Below, piece after piece: positions 1 through 8,852 of a DNA stretch of 64,000 nt. Positions within the stretch are counted from its first letter, which is position 1; the number at the start of each line of letters is the position of its first letter. Made by a program: the position numbers and the translations under genes. The stretch spans positions 248,001 to 312,000 of the forward strand of contig DATBGS010000165.1 of NCBI GenBank assembly GCA_036557885.1. The letters run 5' to 3'. Below the pieces are notes generated by a model. It was not told where the DNA came from and made no database searches. It saw only the letters and a program-made list of their open reading frames with translations. The stretch comes from DATBGS01 sp036557885 (GTDB lineage Bacteria; Chloroflexota; Ktedonobacteria; Ktedonobacterales; DATBGS01).

Positions 1-387
1 GAAGCTGGCGCCTCTGGCTACCTCGTCAAGCGCTCAGCGGCAGCAGAACTGCGCCTTGCGCTGCGGGCGGTGGCTCAAGGGGAAACCTTTCTCTCGCCTG
101 CGATAGCGCGCACGTTGGTGCAAAGCTACCTGGCGCTGCGCGAGGAAGCCGCGCCTGCCGAAACCAAAGCCGCCGACCCGTACGAGCAGCTGAGCAGCCG
201 CGAGCGCGAAATCCTCAAGCTCGTGGCCGAAGGGCACACCAATCAGGAAATTGCCGATCAGTTGGTGCTCAGCGTCAAAACCGTCCAGGTGCACCGCGCC
301 CACGTCATGGAAAAGCTGGGCCTGCGCGATGTCACCCATCTCGTGCGCTACGCCGTTGGCCGGGGATTGGTGGATACCGAATGCTGA
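1..387 (+). CDS. LuxR/NarL-family response regulator, 3' part
   Basis: The window opens inside this gene; frame 1 is open from base 1 and gives the last 128 residues. The first ~25 residues (GASGYLVKR) fit the end of a receiver domain. After a linker comes a LuxR-type helix-turn-helix at about residues 65-125, with LSSREREILKLVAEG, then NQEIADQL and the recognition helix SVKTVQVHR. It should be the DNA-binding output of a two-component system, with its kinase probably upstream of the window. The target is unknown. Only the missing N-terminus is uncertain; the family call is firm. Confidence 0.9.
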   Translation, partial: EAGASGYLVKRSAAAELRLALRAVAQGETFLSPAIARTLVQSYLALREEAAPAETKAADPYEQLSSREREILKLVAEGHTNQEIADQLVLSVKTVQVHRAHVMEKLGLRDVTHLVRYAVGRGLVDTEC

Positions 388-394
388 AAATACG

Positions 395-417
395 CACTAT
401 TTCAAAGAAAAATAGTG
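395..417 (+). terminator. weak hairpin after the response regulator
   Basis: CACTATTT (395-402) pairs with AAATAGTG (410-417) around a 7-nt loop, 8 bases after the stop codon. There is no clear T-run, so this may be a weak terminator or a processing hairpin. A TATACT -10-like box lies at 450-455, before the next gene. Confidence 0.35.
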
Positions 418-493
418 AATAATCCCATTTCATCCCTTCACGAGCGGCGTATACTCTCATCAGACTCCTGAAGTGCTGAAAGGTGATCTGCTT

Positions 494-1144
494 ATGAAAC
501 AAGTTCTACACAGTGCGCGCCGCCTCTGGCTCGCGGGCATGCTCGCGGCAAGCCTGGCCCTTGGGCTGAGTATCGCCCTGTCCGGGGTTGCGTCTGCGCA
601 CGCCGCTTATGATCACTCCACGCCAGCAGCGGGCGCCGTCGTCGCCACAGCGCCCGCCCAGGTTGAGGTGGTCTTTAAAGAAAATATTGACCCCCAGGGG
701 AGCAGCCTGGCCGTCTACCACATGACCGACGCCAAAGACACAACTAACTTTGATCAAGAATCTAAGATAGTCAGCCCAGAGAACGGAACGCAGTACCCGC
801 TCACCGATGCCAAATCTATGACCATCCCCATGCAAGGCGATGGCGATGGCATCTATGCCGTTGCCTGGAAAACCGTCTCCGCCGATGATGGCGACCCAGA
901 CGCGGGCGTATTCTTCTTTGGCGTCGGCAAAGGAACCGTCCTGGGCGCAAGCGGCGCCTCCTCCACGTCTGCCGCTGCCTCCTCTGGCACTCCCGTCTGG
1001 GTAGCAATTCTGGTCGGCATTGTCGGGCTTATCTTAGGCGCTGGGGCTGCTCTGGCATTCGCCGGACGGCGCAGCAGTTCAGGCAACACCGGAGGGCCAA
1101 CCGGAACGCCAAGCGCACCTGATGCCACAAACATCCCCTTGTAA
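494..1144 (+). CDS. CopC-domain copper resistance protein, membrane anchored
   Basis: 216 residues. A signal peptide (res. ~1-36, ending GVASAHA) leads into a CopC domain; the mature N-terminus starts with the His of AHAAYDHSTPAAGA, the usual copper ligand position, and WKTVSADDGD is the second family motif. After a Ser/Ala-rich linker there is one C-terminal transmembrane helix (VWVAILVGIVGLILGAGA), so the domain is tethered outside the membrane. ATG at 494 is chosen over an upstream GTG at 473 because AAAGGTG (478-484) is well placed before it. The next two genes on the same strand belong to the same copper theme. A role in copper binding or delivery is inferred from the family. Confidence 0.85.
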   Translation: MKQVLHSARRLWLAGMLAASLALGLSIALSGVASAHAAYDHSTPAAGAVVATAPAQVEVVFKENIDPQGSSLAVYHMTDAKDTTNFDQESKIVSPENGTQYPLTDAKSMTIPMQGDGDGIYAVAWKTVSADDGDPDAGVFFFGVGKGTVLGASGASSTSAAASSGTPVWVAILVGIVGLILGAGAALAFAGRRSSSGNTGGPTGTPSAPDATNIPL

Positions 1145-1200
1145 CCCTGGCTTCTAGCCGGGCATCCACTTGTACCACCGGCGTCGTCGGTTCGCCTCAG

Positions 1201-1228
1201 CTTGTAGCACCGGCCACCGTGCCGGTGA
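1201..1228. repeat. class A palindromic repeat
   Basis: TTGTAGCACCGGCCACCGTG followed by CCGG: a CACCGGC..GCCGGTG hairpin. It lies just upstream of the ribosome binding site of the next gene. A more degenerate copy precedes it at about 1170-1195. Confidence 0.8.
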
Positions 1229-1260
1229 GCGTGCCGACCAGAGGGAAAGGAGAAACGGCC

Positions 1261-1734
1261 ATGAACGTCCGCAAGCGCTTCTGGGTAGTATTCGGCGGCG
1301 CAGTGCTGCTGGCTTTGCTGCTGCCCTTCTTGCCGTTTGCTCCTTTCCATCAGGCGACAGGCTCGCTCCATGTGCAGGTATACCGCGAGTCTGCCACCGC
1401 CCCGGACAACACCGTCTCAATGGAAAGCCCGCCGACGCTCTGGGTGCAACTGACGGATGCCGATGGGCGGCTGATAGACAACGCTGATCTCCAGACCGTT
1501 GCCAACATGACCACAATGGACATGGGTCAATTACATTTCACTCCGCAGCGCGTGGGCCGGGGACTGTATAAACTATCCCTGTTCTTTACCATGCCTGGTT
1601 CCTGGCTGGTGCGCCTGGACGCGCAGGCGCCTCAATATGAGAAAACCAGCCAGCAACTGAGTTTCTGGGTGCAAGCCTTCCAAAATCGTGTCGTTCTCAG
1701 CGAGCCAGGGATGAATGATGCGCAAAAAACATGA
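1261..1734 (+). CDS. secreted or anchored YtkA/FixH-like protein
   Basis: 157 residues with one N-terminal hydrophobic helix (res. ~8-25), then a beta-rich domain. The signature MTTMDMGQLHF and the later FFTMPGSWLVRLDA resemble the YtkA-like/FixH domain, which is often found beside CopC and CopD proteins and has Met-rich motifs suited to copper. The ATG at 1261 has AAAGGAG at 1246-1252. The same domain type recurs at the C-terminus of the next gene (MLDMDMGSQ), so the two may be paralogous modules. The family assignment is by motif only. Confidence 0.6.
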   Translation: MNVRKRFWVVFGGAVLLALLLPFLPFAPFHQATGSLHVQVYRESATAPDNTVSMESPPTLWVQLTDADGRLIDNADLQTVANMTTMDMGQLHFTPQRVGRGLYKLSLFFTMPGSWLVRLDAQAPQYEKTSQQLSFWVQAFQNRVVLSEPGMNDAQKT

Positions 1735-1753
1735 TAGACTGAAAACGGTGATG

Positions 1754-1787
1754 AGCGCCTTCATACAGCATGGCGCTTGCTCTTTTT
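1754..1787 (+). terminator. possible weak terminator
   Basis: AGCGCC (1754-1759) pairs with GGCGCT (1772-1777) over a 12-nt loop, followed by TTTTT at 1783-1787. It is short and close to the next start codon, so read-through is likely. Confidence 0.3.
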
Positions 1788-1811
1788 GAGTATTACGCCT
1801 CGGAGATTGCT

Positions 1812-4070
1812 ATGCAGCAAGCGCAAAACGTCTTGACGGAGACAAAACCAGCCACCAACACCCTCAAACGGCGACCCTGGCGCGGCGTTCGGCTGCTGAT
1901 CGCCTCATCCCTTGCAATCACCCTGCTCTTGCTGTTAAGCGGCGTCGCTTCGGCGCACGCCCTGCTGGACCACGCGGCCCCGCCTCCTGGCGCCATTCTT
2001 GACCAGGACCAGGTACCCTCGCAGGCGCGGCTCTTTTTCACCGAAGAAGTGAACCCCGCGCTTAGCAAAGTGATCGTCGTTGACCCAAGCAATCACCAGG
2101 TAGACCGCAAGAACTCACACGTCTCCTCCTCCAATTCCAAAGAGATTGACGTTAGCCTGCCTCAGCTTGGCCCCGGCGCCTATGTCGTCATCTGGCGCAC
2201 CGTTTCCGCCGACGACGGCCACGCGGCAGGTGGCAGCTATATCTTTCGCGTGCGCTTCCCCGATGGCACCATTCCCGCCATCCCAGGTCAACTTCCCACC
2301 GGCCCAACGAACTTTGGCGCCACCAGCACAGATCAATGCCTTGTTGGTCCTTCGCCATTCCTCTGTCTCCCCCAGGTGCTTTCCGAATGGGTCGTCTTTG
2401 TGATGACAGCCATCTGGGTGGGCGGCTTGTTCTGGCTGGTCTACATCGTGGAGGGCGCCGCCCGCCGCGACAGCCGCCTGATTCCCACCGCCATTGCATC
2501 TGCGCGGCGTTTCCGGCGCCTCGCGTTCCTCGCCCTGACAATTTTCCTGGTTGCCAACATCGGCTACGTCATGGGCCAGGCCATCCTGGTTGGCGGCGAC
2601 CTTACCAGCGCGGTTTCGCCCACCATCTGGGGCGGCATCCTGCTGCACAGCAAGTTTGGCCTCTTCTGGCTGCTGCGCGAAATATTTGCCCTGGTCGCGC
2701 TGCTGCTTCTCGTGATCTTCCCAGAGCGCCCCGCAACCCCCGAAGACTGGCAGCCACCTATTCTGGCCCGCTCCCTGAATCTGCTGCTGGCGCTCTGCTT
2801 GTTGGTCGCAATGGCCTTTTCCGGCCACGCGGCTGCGGCTGAGCAGGCGGGCAGCATAAAAGCCTTTGCCATCCCCATAGACTGGCTGCATCTGCTTGCC
2901 ATGTCGCTCTGGGTGGGCGGCCTGCTCTATATCGCCCTCATCATCCTCCCGACTGCCTGGGCAACGTCCTCCACCGAGCGCGCCTACACGCTGACCAGAC
3001 TTCTGCCGCGCTTTTCTGCCATCGCGCTCACAAGCGTGGCCGTTGCCGCGCTCAGCGGCAGCTATAACGCCGATGTCCACCTGACCTCGTGGAGCCAATT
3101 TCTCGATACCGCCTATGGCCGCACGCTCATCATCAAGACTTTGATCTTTTGTGTCATGATCGCCATTAGCGCCAATCACGCCTTCCGTATTCGCCCAGAA
3201 ATCTCCCGCGAACTGCGCGCCTGGGATCGCCTGCAAGGGGCAACGGGCGAAGGCACCGCGCTTGCCCTGGCGAACGGCGCAGCAGCGGACCAGGCCGAGG
3301 AATTGCGCACCGAAGCGTCAAGCGCCCGCGAAGAAGCGCTCAGCGCGCTCCGCCAGCAAAACGAAACCGCCGAACGTCGGGCCAGCGGAAAGTTGCCTGC
3401 TCAATCTGCGCAATCCCCACAATCCGCCGAAAGCACAACCGACTCTGGCAGCGCAAACGGCGACCACGACACAACAAGCGCCCAGGAAAGCGACCCGGAG
3501 CCAGAAGCCCCTCCCGTCAACGGCAGGCCAGCAGTTGAAGAAACACCACAAACGCGCGTATTGTGGCGGATTGACAGCCTGAACGAGCGCCTGCGCTTCT
3601 GGGTTCGCCAGGAAGCGCTGCTGGGGATAGCGGTGCTGCTGTGCGCCTCCCTCCTGGGCGGTCTTGCCGGAACGCTGACACCTCCGGCCTCTGGCTCAAG
3701 CACCAGCACCACTACCATCACGGCCACCACCAAAACACCGGTAGACATGACGCAAGTCTCCTCAGATGGCCTGCAAGTCACTTTCAAAGTGGCGCCGGAT
3801 ACCTTTGGCACTAACAGCTTTGGCGTCGTTCTTGTGGATGCCACCACCGGCCAGCCTATTGATGGCGCCAGCGTCCACCTGATCAGCACCATGCTGGATA
3901 TGGACATGGGCAGCCAGACGCTCGACCTCAAAGGGCAAGGCAGCGGCTTCTATCTCGGCCAGGGTGACCTGACAATGGGCGGCCACTGGCAAATGGTCGT
4001 GCAAGTGCGCGTACCCAGCGACCCCACGAACATCCATAAATTCACGTTCCTGTTTAGCGCCTCCTTCTGA
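1812..4070 (+). CDS. CopC-CopD fusion protein with C-terminal YtkA-like domain
   Basis: 752 residues. Order: signal peptide (res. ~30-50, GVASAHA); CopC domain to ~140 with AHALLDHAAPPPGA and WRTVSADDGHAAGG; about eight transmembrane helices at ~190-480 forming a CopD domain (HAAAAEQAG, WLHLLAMSLWVGGL, ANHAFRIRP); a long charged Gln/Glu/Ser linker (~490-590); one further helix; and a YtkA-like domain with MLDMDMGSQ at ~700. CopC binds copper outside the cell and CopD moves it across the membrane, so this is a one-protein copper uptake or resistance system by family knowledge. The start is set at ATG 1812, since an earlier in-frame ATG (1770) lacks a ribosome site and would precede the signal peptide by a long tail. 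Confidence 0.85.
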   Translation: MQQAQNVLTETKPATNTLKRRPWRGVRLLIASSLAITLLLLLSGVASAHALLDHAAPPPGAILDQDQVPSQARLFFTEEVNPALSKVIVVDPSNHQVDRKNSHVSSSNSKEIDVSLPQLGPGAYVVIWRTVSADDGHAAGGSYIFRVRFPDGTIPAIPGQLPTGPTNFGATSTDQCLVGPSPFLCLPQVLSEWVVFVMTAIWVGGLFWLVYIVEGAARRDSRLIPTAIASARRFRRLAFLALTIFLVANIGYVMGQAILVGGDLTSAVSPTIWGGILLHSKFGLFWLLREIFALVALLLLVIFPERPATPEDWQPPILARSLNLLLALCLLVAMAFSGHAAAAEQAGSIKAFAIPIDWLHLLAMSLWVGGLLYIALIILPTAWATSSTERAYTLTRLLPRFSAIALTSVAVAALSGSYNADVHLTSWSQFLDTAYGRTLIIKTLIFCVMIAISANHAFRIRPEISRELRAWDRLQGATGEGTALALANGAAADQAEELRTEASSAREEALSALRQQNETAERRASGKLPAQSAQSPQSAESTTDSGSANGDHDTTSAQESDPEPEAPPVNGRPAVEETPQTRVLWRIDSLNERLRFWVRQEALLGIAVLLCASLLGGLAGTLTPPASGSSTSTTTITATTKTPVDMTQVSSDGLQVTFKVAPDTFGTNSFGVVLVDATTGQPIDGASVHLISTMLDMDMGSQTLDLKGQGSGFYLGQGDLTMGGHWQMVVQVRVPSDPTNIHKFTFLFSASF

Positions 4071-4082
4071 GGTGGGTGGGGT

Positions 4083-4148
4083 GCTTGTAGCGCGGGCTGC
4101 CAGCCCGCCAGGGCGGGGCGCTTGTACCACCGGCGTCCCTGCCGGTGT
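4083..4148. repeat. hairpin plus class A repeat
   Basis: GCGGGCTGCCAGCCCGCC hairpin followed by a class A copy (CACCGGCGTCCCTGCCGGTG). It fills the gap between the CopCD gene and the oxidoreductase. Confidence 0.75.
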
Positions 4149-4196
4149 CAGGGGCGGGGCACGCCATTTTCTCACTAACAATCAAGGAGAAAACAC

Positions 4197-5330
4197 ATGG
4201 ATGATGCAATGATCATTGGCGGGGGCATCGTCGGCGCCAGCACCGCCTATCGGCTGGCACGCCAGGGCGTCTCCGTCACCGTGATAGATCAGGCAGCCCA
4301 GGGCCAGGCAACCGCAGCGGGCGCGGGCATCATTTCGCCCGGCACCAGCACCCGCCCATTACCCGCCTTTTATCCGCTGGCATTTCAATCTGTGGCCTAC
4401 TATGAGGAACTGCTGGCGCAGCTTGCCGAAGACGGAGAAGCCCACACCGGCTACGAAGTCGTCGGCCTGCTCCACATCGCCACCAGCGAAACAGAAGCCG
4501 CCCAATTGCCCGGCCTGGCGAGCCTCTTTGAGCAGCGCCGAGAAGCAGGCGTCAAAAACATCGGCGAGATCAAACTACTACCTGCAAGCGAGGCCAGAAC
4601 CCTGTTTCCCGCGCTCGGCACGCTGCAAGGCGCCATCAGCACCTCTGGCGGCGCCCGCATGGATGGGCGCCGCATGCGCGATGCCCTGCTCCGCGCAGCG
4701 CAGCGGCACGGTGCGCGCTTCGTGACTGGAACAGCCGAGCTTCATCTAAATGACAAGACCGTTGAGGTGAAAGCCAACGGCCAGCACTTTTCGCCTGGGG
4801 CAGTCATCATCGCTGGCGGCGCGTGGTCTGGCTCCCTGGCAGAAGCCCTGCGCCTGAAGCTCCCCGTCTACCCACAGCGCGGCCAAATCCTGCACCTGGC
4901 GTTGCCCGACGCCGACACAAGCCGCTGGCCGATCATCGTCGGCTTTCACTCGCACTACATGCTCACCTTCCCCACCAATCGCGTCATCGCAGGGGCCACC
5001 CGCGAAGACGGCCCCGGCTTCGACCCGCGCCCCACCGTCAGCGGCGTTCAGGAAGTGCTGGGCGAAGCGCTGCGTGTCGCGCCGGGGCTGGCAAATGCCA
5101 CCATCCACGAAATGCGCGTCGGCCTGCGCCCCGCCAGTCCGGACGGCTTGCCCATCCTGGGCCACGCCCCAGGCCACGAGCGAGTATTTGTGGCTACAGG
5201 ACACGGACCCTCCGGCCTCCAGCTTGGCCCGTATTCAGGCGCCCTCGTCGCTGATCTGCTCCTGGGCAAGCCCGCCCCGCTCGACCTCACGCCATTCGCG
5301 CCAGAGCGCTTCCAAAACCCCTCTGGCTAA
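4197..5330 (+). CDS. FAD-dependent amino acid/amine oxidoreductase (DAO family)
   Basis: 377 residues. The N-terminal dinucleotide-binding motif IIGGGIVGASTAYRLA and the acidic end of the second strand (VTVIDQA) mark a Rossmann FAD domain. GAVIIAGGAWSG and the C-terminal VGLRPASPDGLPILG / ATGHGPSGLQLGP are typical of glycine oxidase and D-amino-acid dehydrogenase relatives. It should oxidise a small amine or amino acid, using FAD. Substrate cannot be set from sequence; ThiO-like glycine oxidase is one option, but no thiamine genes are nearby. AAGGAG lies just upstream of the ATG. Confidence 0.85.
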   Translation: MDDAMIIGGGIVGASTAYRLARQGVSVTVIDQAAQGQATAAGAGIISPGTSTRPLPAFYPLAFQSVAYYEELLAQLAEDGEAHTGYEVVGLLHIATSETEAAQLPGLASLFEQRREAGVKNIGEIKLLPASEARTLFPALGTLQGAISTSGGARMDGRRMRDALLRAAQRHGARFVTGTAELHLNDKTVEVKANGQHFSPGAVIIAGGAWSGSLAEALRLKLPVYPQRGQILHLALPDADTSRWPIIVGFHSHYMLTFPTNRVIAGATREDGPGFDPRPTVSGVQEVLGEALRVAPGLANATIHEMRVGLRPASPDGLPILGHAPGHERVFVATGHGPSGLQLGPYSGALVADLLLGKPAPLDLTPFAPERFQNPSG

Positions 5331-5349
5331 GAATGCCTGACAGCGAGGC

Positions 5350-5463
5350 ACCGCTTGTAGCCCCGGCCACCGCGCCGGGCCGTCCCCGGTCTGTAGCCCC
5401 GGCCACCGCGCCGGGCTGTCCCCGGTCTGTAGCCCCGGCCACCGCGCCGGGCCGTCCCCCTAG
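5350..5463. repeat. three tandem class A repeats
   Basis: Three near-identical copies of TGTAGCCCCGGCCACCGCGC plus CGGGC follow one another at a period of about 36 bp. They separate the oxidoreductase from the convergent GNAT gene and could act as a bidirectional transcription stop. Confidence 0.85.
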
Positions 5464-5470
5464 CAGGCAG

Positions 5471-6157
5471 CTACTCCTCCGCTTCCGCCACAGGACCATA
5501 GACGCCAGTAATGCGTTGCCTATATCCCACAGCTTCTGCCAGTTGTAACGAAGCGGTATTCCAGGCAAAGGCGCTGTAGATAGGCACCAGCCCCCGCTGC
5601 TGCACAAGCGCCGTCCACAAGGTCGCTGCTGCGGCGGCATAGCCCCGACGACGCGCCTCTGGCAGCGTATTGATACCCAACTCACAGGCCGAAGGGGTCT
5701 GGCGCGAACTGTGCGCGATGCTTACCAACCTGCCATCAACCACCACACCGACGCAGGGAACGGCGCGGGGATGCAGAAAATACGAGGCGCTTTCTGCCTC
5801 GAAAGCATTGATCAGATCAGCATCATCTGAGCCAAGAACACGCCCGCGCTGCCCGGCCAGCGCGTGGTGCTCAGGGGAAACGGCGGGAGCCTGGAACACC
5901 ACTTCCCGCCGCATCCCAAGAGATCGTTCCCAGAAAACGCCCGCCTGGTGCGCCTGTTCGCGCAAGAGCAACCGCTGCTCTTGCGCAACTTCCGGGCGCC
6001 AGATCGCCACCTCATCCTGGGCAAAGGCGCCCAGATACAACGACCAGGGGGGCTGGCCCTCGGTCAAAACGAATTCACGCGCGGGTTCATCAAGAGGGGG
6101 AACAGCAAGACCCCACACCGCTTCAACATGCAGGCGCAGCAATTCGCGCTCGGTCAT
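5471..6157 (-). CDS. GNAT-family N-acetyltransferase
   Basis: 228 residues. The C-terminal half carries the acetyl-CoA site: GINTLPEARRRGYAAAA (res. ~168-184) is the Q/RxxGxG/A-type loop, and FAWNTASLQLAEAVGYR is the usual end of the fold. The N-terminal half has a GNAT-like region without a clear pyrophosphate loop, so it may be a degenerate repeat of the fold. The closest type is the FR47/GNAT_acetyltr_2 group. The acceptor is unknown. It converges with the oxidoreductase across a repeat array. Confidence 0.8.
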   Translation of the reverse strand: MTERELLRLHVEAVWGLAVPPLDEPAREFVLTEGQPPWSLYLGAFAQDEVAIWRPEVAQEQRLLLREQAHQAGVFWERSLGMRREVVFQAPAVSPEHHALAGQRGRVLGSDDADLINAFEAESASYFLHPRAVPCVGVVVDGRLVSIAHSSRQTPSACELGINTLPEARRRGYAAAAATLWTALVQQRGLVPIYSAFAWNTASLQLAEAVGYRQRITGVYGPVAEAEE

Positions 6158-6350
6158 AAGAAAGGCTCCTTCTGAAATCTAAAAAGGATAAAGGAAAAAC
6201 ACCGTCCTCTGCTTGCATATTCATCAAGAGCCTCCTTTTCGGATACGGCCATCGCGCGACATCAGAGTCGTTGCGCAATGGCAGAACTGTCAGCTATGCG
6301 GTATGATAGCCATCAAGAAAGTTGTATCATAGGCAAGGGGGTGTCAAGCT

Positions 6351-7334
6351 ATGGTGTTACAAGAACGTTCGCTCGAAATGAGCACAAGCCTGCGCAATCC
6401 TGGGATGCCCCTTGATCTTGACCGCGTAGCCCAGGTGCAGGTCAACCGCAGCGCCGTAGAGCGCCGCGCCGCCACACTCGTCACGCGCCGCACCGTCAAG
6501 AAAGACTGGCAGGCCGCGTGGCTCCTGCGGGCCATCACCTGCCTGGACCTCACCACCCTCGCCGGAGACGATACCCCCGGCAACGTGCGCCGCCTCTGCG
6601 CCAAAGCACGCACGCCGCTCCGCCAGGATATGCTGGAAGCCCTCGGCGTCCAGAATCTCAACATCCAGGTTGGCGCCGTCTGCGTCTATCACAATCTCGT
6701 TCCAACGGCAGTGGAAGCCCTGCGCGGCACAACTATCCCTGTCGCTGCCGTCTCCACCGGCTTTCCAGCAGGCCAGAACCCCCTGGAGCAAAAGCTGGGC
6801 GAGATTCGTGCCTCTGTTGCGGCGGGCGCCCGCGAGATTGATATTGTCATCTCCCGCGCCCACGTCCTCACCGGCAACTGGCAGGCGCTCTATGACGAGG
6901 TACGCGCCTTCCGCGACGCCTGCGGCGAAGCGCACATGAAAACCATCCTGGCAACGCACGAACTGGCAACCCTGCGCAATGTCGGCATGGCAAGCTGGGT
7001 CTGCATGATGGCCGGCGCCGATTTTATCAAAACCTCCACCGGCAAAGAAGCCGTCAACGCCACCCTGCCGGTTGGCACCGTCATGGTACGCGCCATCCGC
7101 GAATATTACGAAGCCACCGGCCACAAAGTCGGCTTCAAGCCCGCCGGAGGCATCCGCGCCGCCAAAGATGCCGTCAACTGGCTCATCCTGATGAAAGAAG
7201 AACTAGGCAACGAATGGACCCGCCCGGCGCTGTTTCGTATCGGCGCCAGCAGCCTGCTCACCGACATCGAGCGCCAGCTTTCGCATCACATCACCGGCCA
7301 TTACGCCGCAGAATATCATTTCCCAATGCCGTGA
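6351..7334 (+). CDS. deoC: deoxyribose-phosphate aldolase
   Basis: 327 residues. It cleaves 2-deoxyribose-5-phosphate to glyceraldehyde-3-phosphate and acetaldehyde in deoxynucleoside breakdown. The Schiff-base Lys is in FIKTSTGK (K227), the second Lys in GFKPAGGIR (K263), and the aspartate in EIDIVI (D164). It belongs to the long DeoC form, with ~80 extra N-terminal residues relative to short bacterial enzymes. The ATG at 6351 follows AAGGGGG; an in-frame ATG at 6378 is an alternative. It heads a tight run with the HEAT and HIT genes (gap of 10 bp to the next start). Confidence 0.93.
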   Translation: MVLQERSLEMSTSLRNPGMPLDLDRVAQVQVNRSAVERRAATLVTRRTVKKDWQAAWLLRAITCLDLTTLAGDDTPGNVRRLCAKARTPLRQDMLEALGVQNLNIQVGAVCVYHNLVPTAVEALRGTTIPVAAVSTGFPAGQNPLEQKLGEIRASVAAGAREIDIVISRAHVLTGNWQALYDEVRAFRDACGEAHMKTILATHELATLRNVGMASWVCMMAGADFIKTSTGKEAVNATLPVGTVMVRAIREYYEATGHKVGFKPAGGIRAAKDAVNWLILMKEELGNEWTRPALFRIGASSLLTDIERQLSHHITGHYAAEYHFPMP

Positions 7335-7344
7335 GGTGTAGCGC

Positions 7345-8061
7345 ATGCCCGCGAAAAAGCAGCCGCCTGACGATCCCTTTGCCGTAAAACGCATCCTCAA
7401 CAAGATCGGCACGCGAAAATATCCAACACCTGAAGCCGCCGTCGTCGCCCTGCAAGAGATGCAAGAACACGGCGTAGATGTGGTGCAGCAACTGGTACGG
7501 GCACTCAGCGACCCCGAAAGCGATGAAGCAGACTTTGCCCTGACCATCCTTGATAAAATGAAAGCGCCCTGTCCCATCGAGCCGCTGCTCCCGCTGCTGG
7601 AGGAAGGATTTTATCCATTCCGCTGTGAAGCCATCCATCTGCTCATCCAGCAAAAAGACCCGCGCGTCCCAGAAATCCTGCTCCGCCTCGTCACCGATGA
7701 AGACAGCATGGTGCGCGAATACGCGCTGGACGCGCTCGCTCATGTTGATGGAGAGCGGGCCTTTGGGCCATTAGTCCTGGCGCTCAACGACCCCGTATGG
7801 GAAACGCGCATGTCTGCCACCTATTGGCTGGGCAAGCTGGGTGATCGTCGCGCGCTGGAGCCGCTCATCAGCGCCTTAGAAGATAAGATTGATCATGTGC
7901 GCGCCTCCGCAGCCGAGGCGCTGGGCGAGCTAGGCGACAAACGCGCCTTGTTTGCCCTCCAGCATCTCCTCCAAAAAGAAACCAGGAGCAACCGGAGCGA
8001 GTATGCTGACGTAAAAGGGGATGCCGCCAAAGCCATCGAGCGCATTAAGCAGAAAAAGTAA
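7345..8061 (+). CDS. HEAT-repeat protein 1
   Basis: 238 residues made of PBS-lyase/HEAT-type helical pairs from about residue 60 to the end. Repeats follow the pattern PL(I/L)..L.D....VR..A..ALGELGDKRAL. The N-terminal 50 residues (DDPFAVKRILNKI, ALQEMQEHGVDV) are shared with the next gene, so the two are paralogues. No catalytic motif is seen; HEAT solenoids usually hold protein partners. It lies 10 bp after deoC and 8 bp before HEAT protein 2, so they are probably co-transcribed. Confidence 0.85.
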   Translation: MPAKKQPPDDPFAVKRILNKIGTRKYPTPEAAVVALQEMQEHGVDVVQQLVRALSDPESDEADFALTILDKMKAPCPIEPLLPLLEEGFYPFRCEAIHLLIQQKDPRVPEILLRLVTDEDSMVREYALDALAHVDGERAFGPLVLALNDPVWETRMSATYWLGKLGDRRALEPLISALEDKIDHVRASAAEALGELGDKRALFALQHLLQKETRSNRSEYADVKGDAAKAIERIKQKK

Positions 8062-8069
8062 AGAGAGCT

Positions 8070-8846
8070 ATGCCCAGGAAACACTTACCACCCAATGACG
8101 CTTTTGTCATCAGCAAATTCCTGCGTAAAGTCGAAGCCAACAGATTCCGCACAACCGAAGATGCTGTCGCCGCGCTGAAAGTCTTGAAGGAACAGGGCGT
8201 CAACATTGAGGCCGAATTGCTGCGTGCCTTGAGCCGCGTTGATTCCCATATGCAATTCGAAATCACCCTCATGCTCACCATGCTGCCCGGCGTCTATCCC
8301 ATCGAGCCATTAATCCCTCTGCTCGATCAAGACAGACGCTATAACCGCTTTGAAGTCATGCACCTGATTGCTCGCAGCCGAGACAAGCGCGTGGTAGACA
8401 TCATGCTCGACATCCTTGACAATGACGGCCCCATGATGCGCCAGGCCGCCATCTGGAACCTGTACCGCCCCTACGCCGAAAAAGCCATTCCCCGCATCAA
8501 ACTGGCGCTGCATGATGAAGAGTGGGATATACGCCGCGCCGCCGTTGAGTGGCTGGCGGCAGTGGAACATCTCGATTCAGTAGAATTCCTCATCCCGATG
8601 CTGGAAGACGAACACCCCCAGGTGCGCGAGACTACTGCGGAACTGCTGGGCAAACTCGGTGATAAGCGCGCCCTGTTTGCCCTTTCCTGGCTGGAGCGAA
8701 ACACCCCCGACAAAGGGTATCACGGGCCGAGCCTCAAGCGCGCCGCCGCCAGAGCCATCAAGCGTATTAAAGACCGCGATCTCCCAGAGGTAGAATGGGT
8801 GCTGGTGGAAGCCGGAAAAGAAGGAGAAGAAGAGGGAGAAGGATAA
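8070..8846 (+). CDS. HEAT-repeat protein 2
   Basis: 258 residues, paralogous to the preceding protein over its whole length (shared NDAFVISKFLRKV region and final LGKLGDKRALFALSWLE). It has about five HEAT units and a charged tail ending in a Glu/Gly run. No enzyme motif is visible. The tail and loss of some repeat consensus suggest it diverged after duplication. The HIT gene starts 6 bp downstream. Confidence 0.83.
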   Translation: MPRKHLPPNDAFVISKFLRKVEANRFRTTEDAVAALKVLKEQGVNIEAELLRALSRVDSHMQFEITLMLTMLPGVYPIEPLIPLLDQDRRYNRFEVMHLIARSRDKRVVDIMLDILDNDGPMMRQAAIWNLYRPYAEKAIPRIKLALHDEEWDIRRAAVEWLAAVEHLDSVEFLIPMLEDEHPQVRETTAELLGKLGDKRALFALSWLERNTPDKGYHGPSLKRAAARAIKRIKDRDLPEVEWVLVEAGKEGEEEGEG

Positions 8847-8852
8847 CCGCTG

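Noticed and set aside
2115..3236. Large minus-strand frame opposite the CopC-CopD gene
   Set aside because: Low-complexity Gly/Gln/Arg product without start signals; the plus strand has transmembrane helices and family motifs.
5350..5463. Tandem repeats that might suggest a CRISPR array
   Set aside because: Only three units with ~8-nt gaps and near-identical sequence throughout; no spacers and no cas genes.
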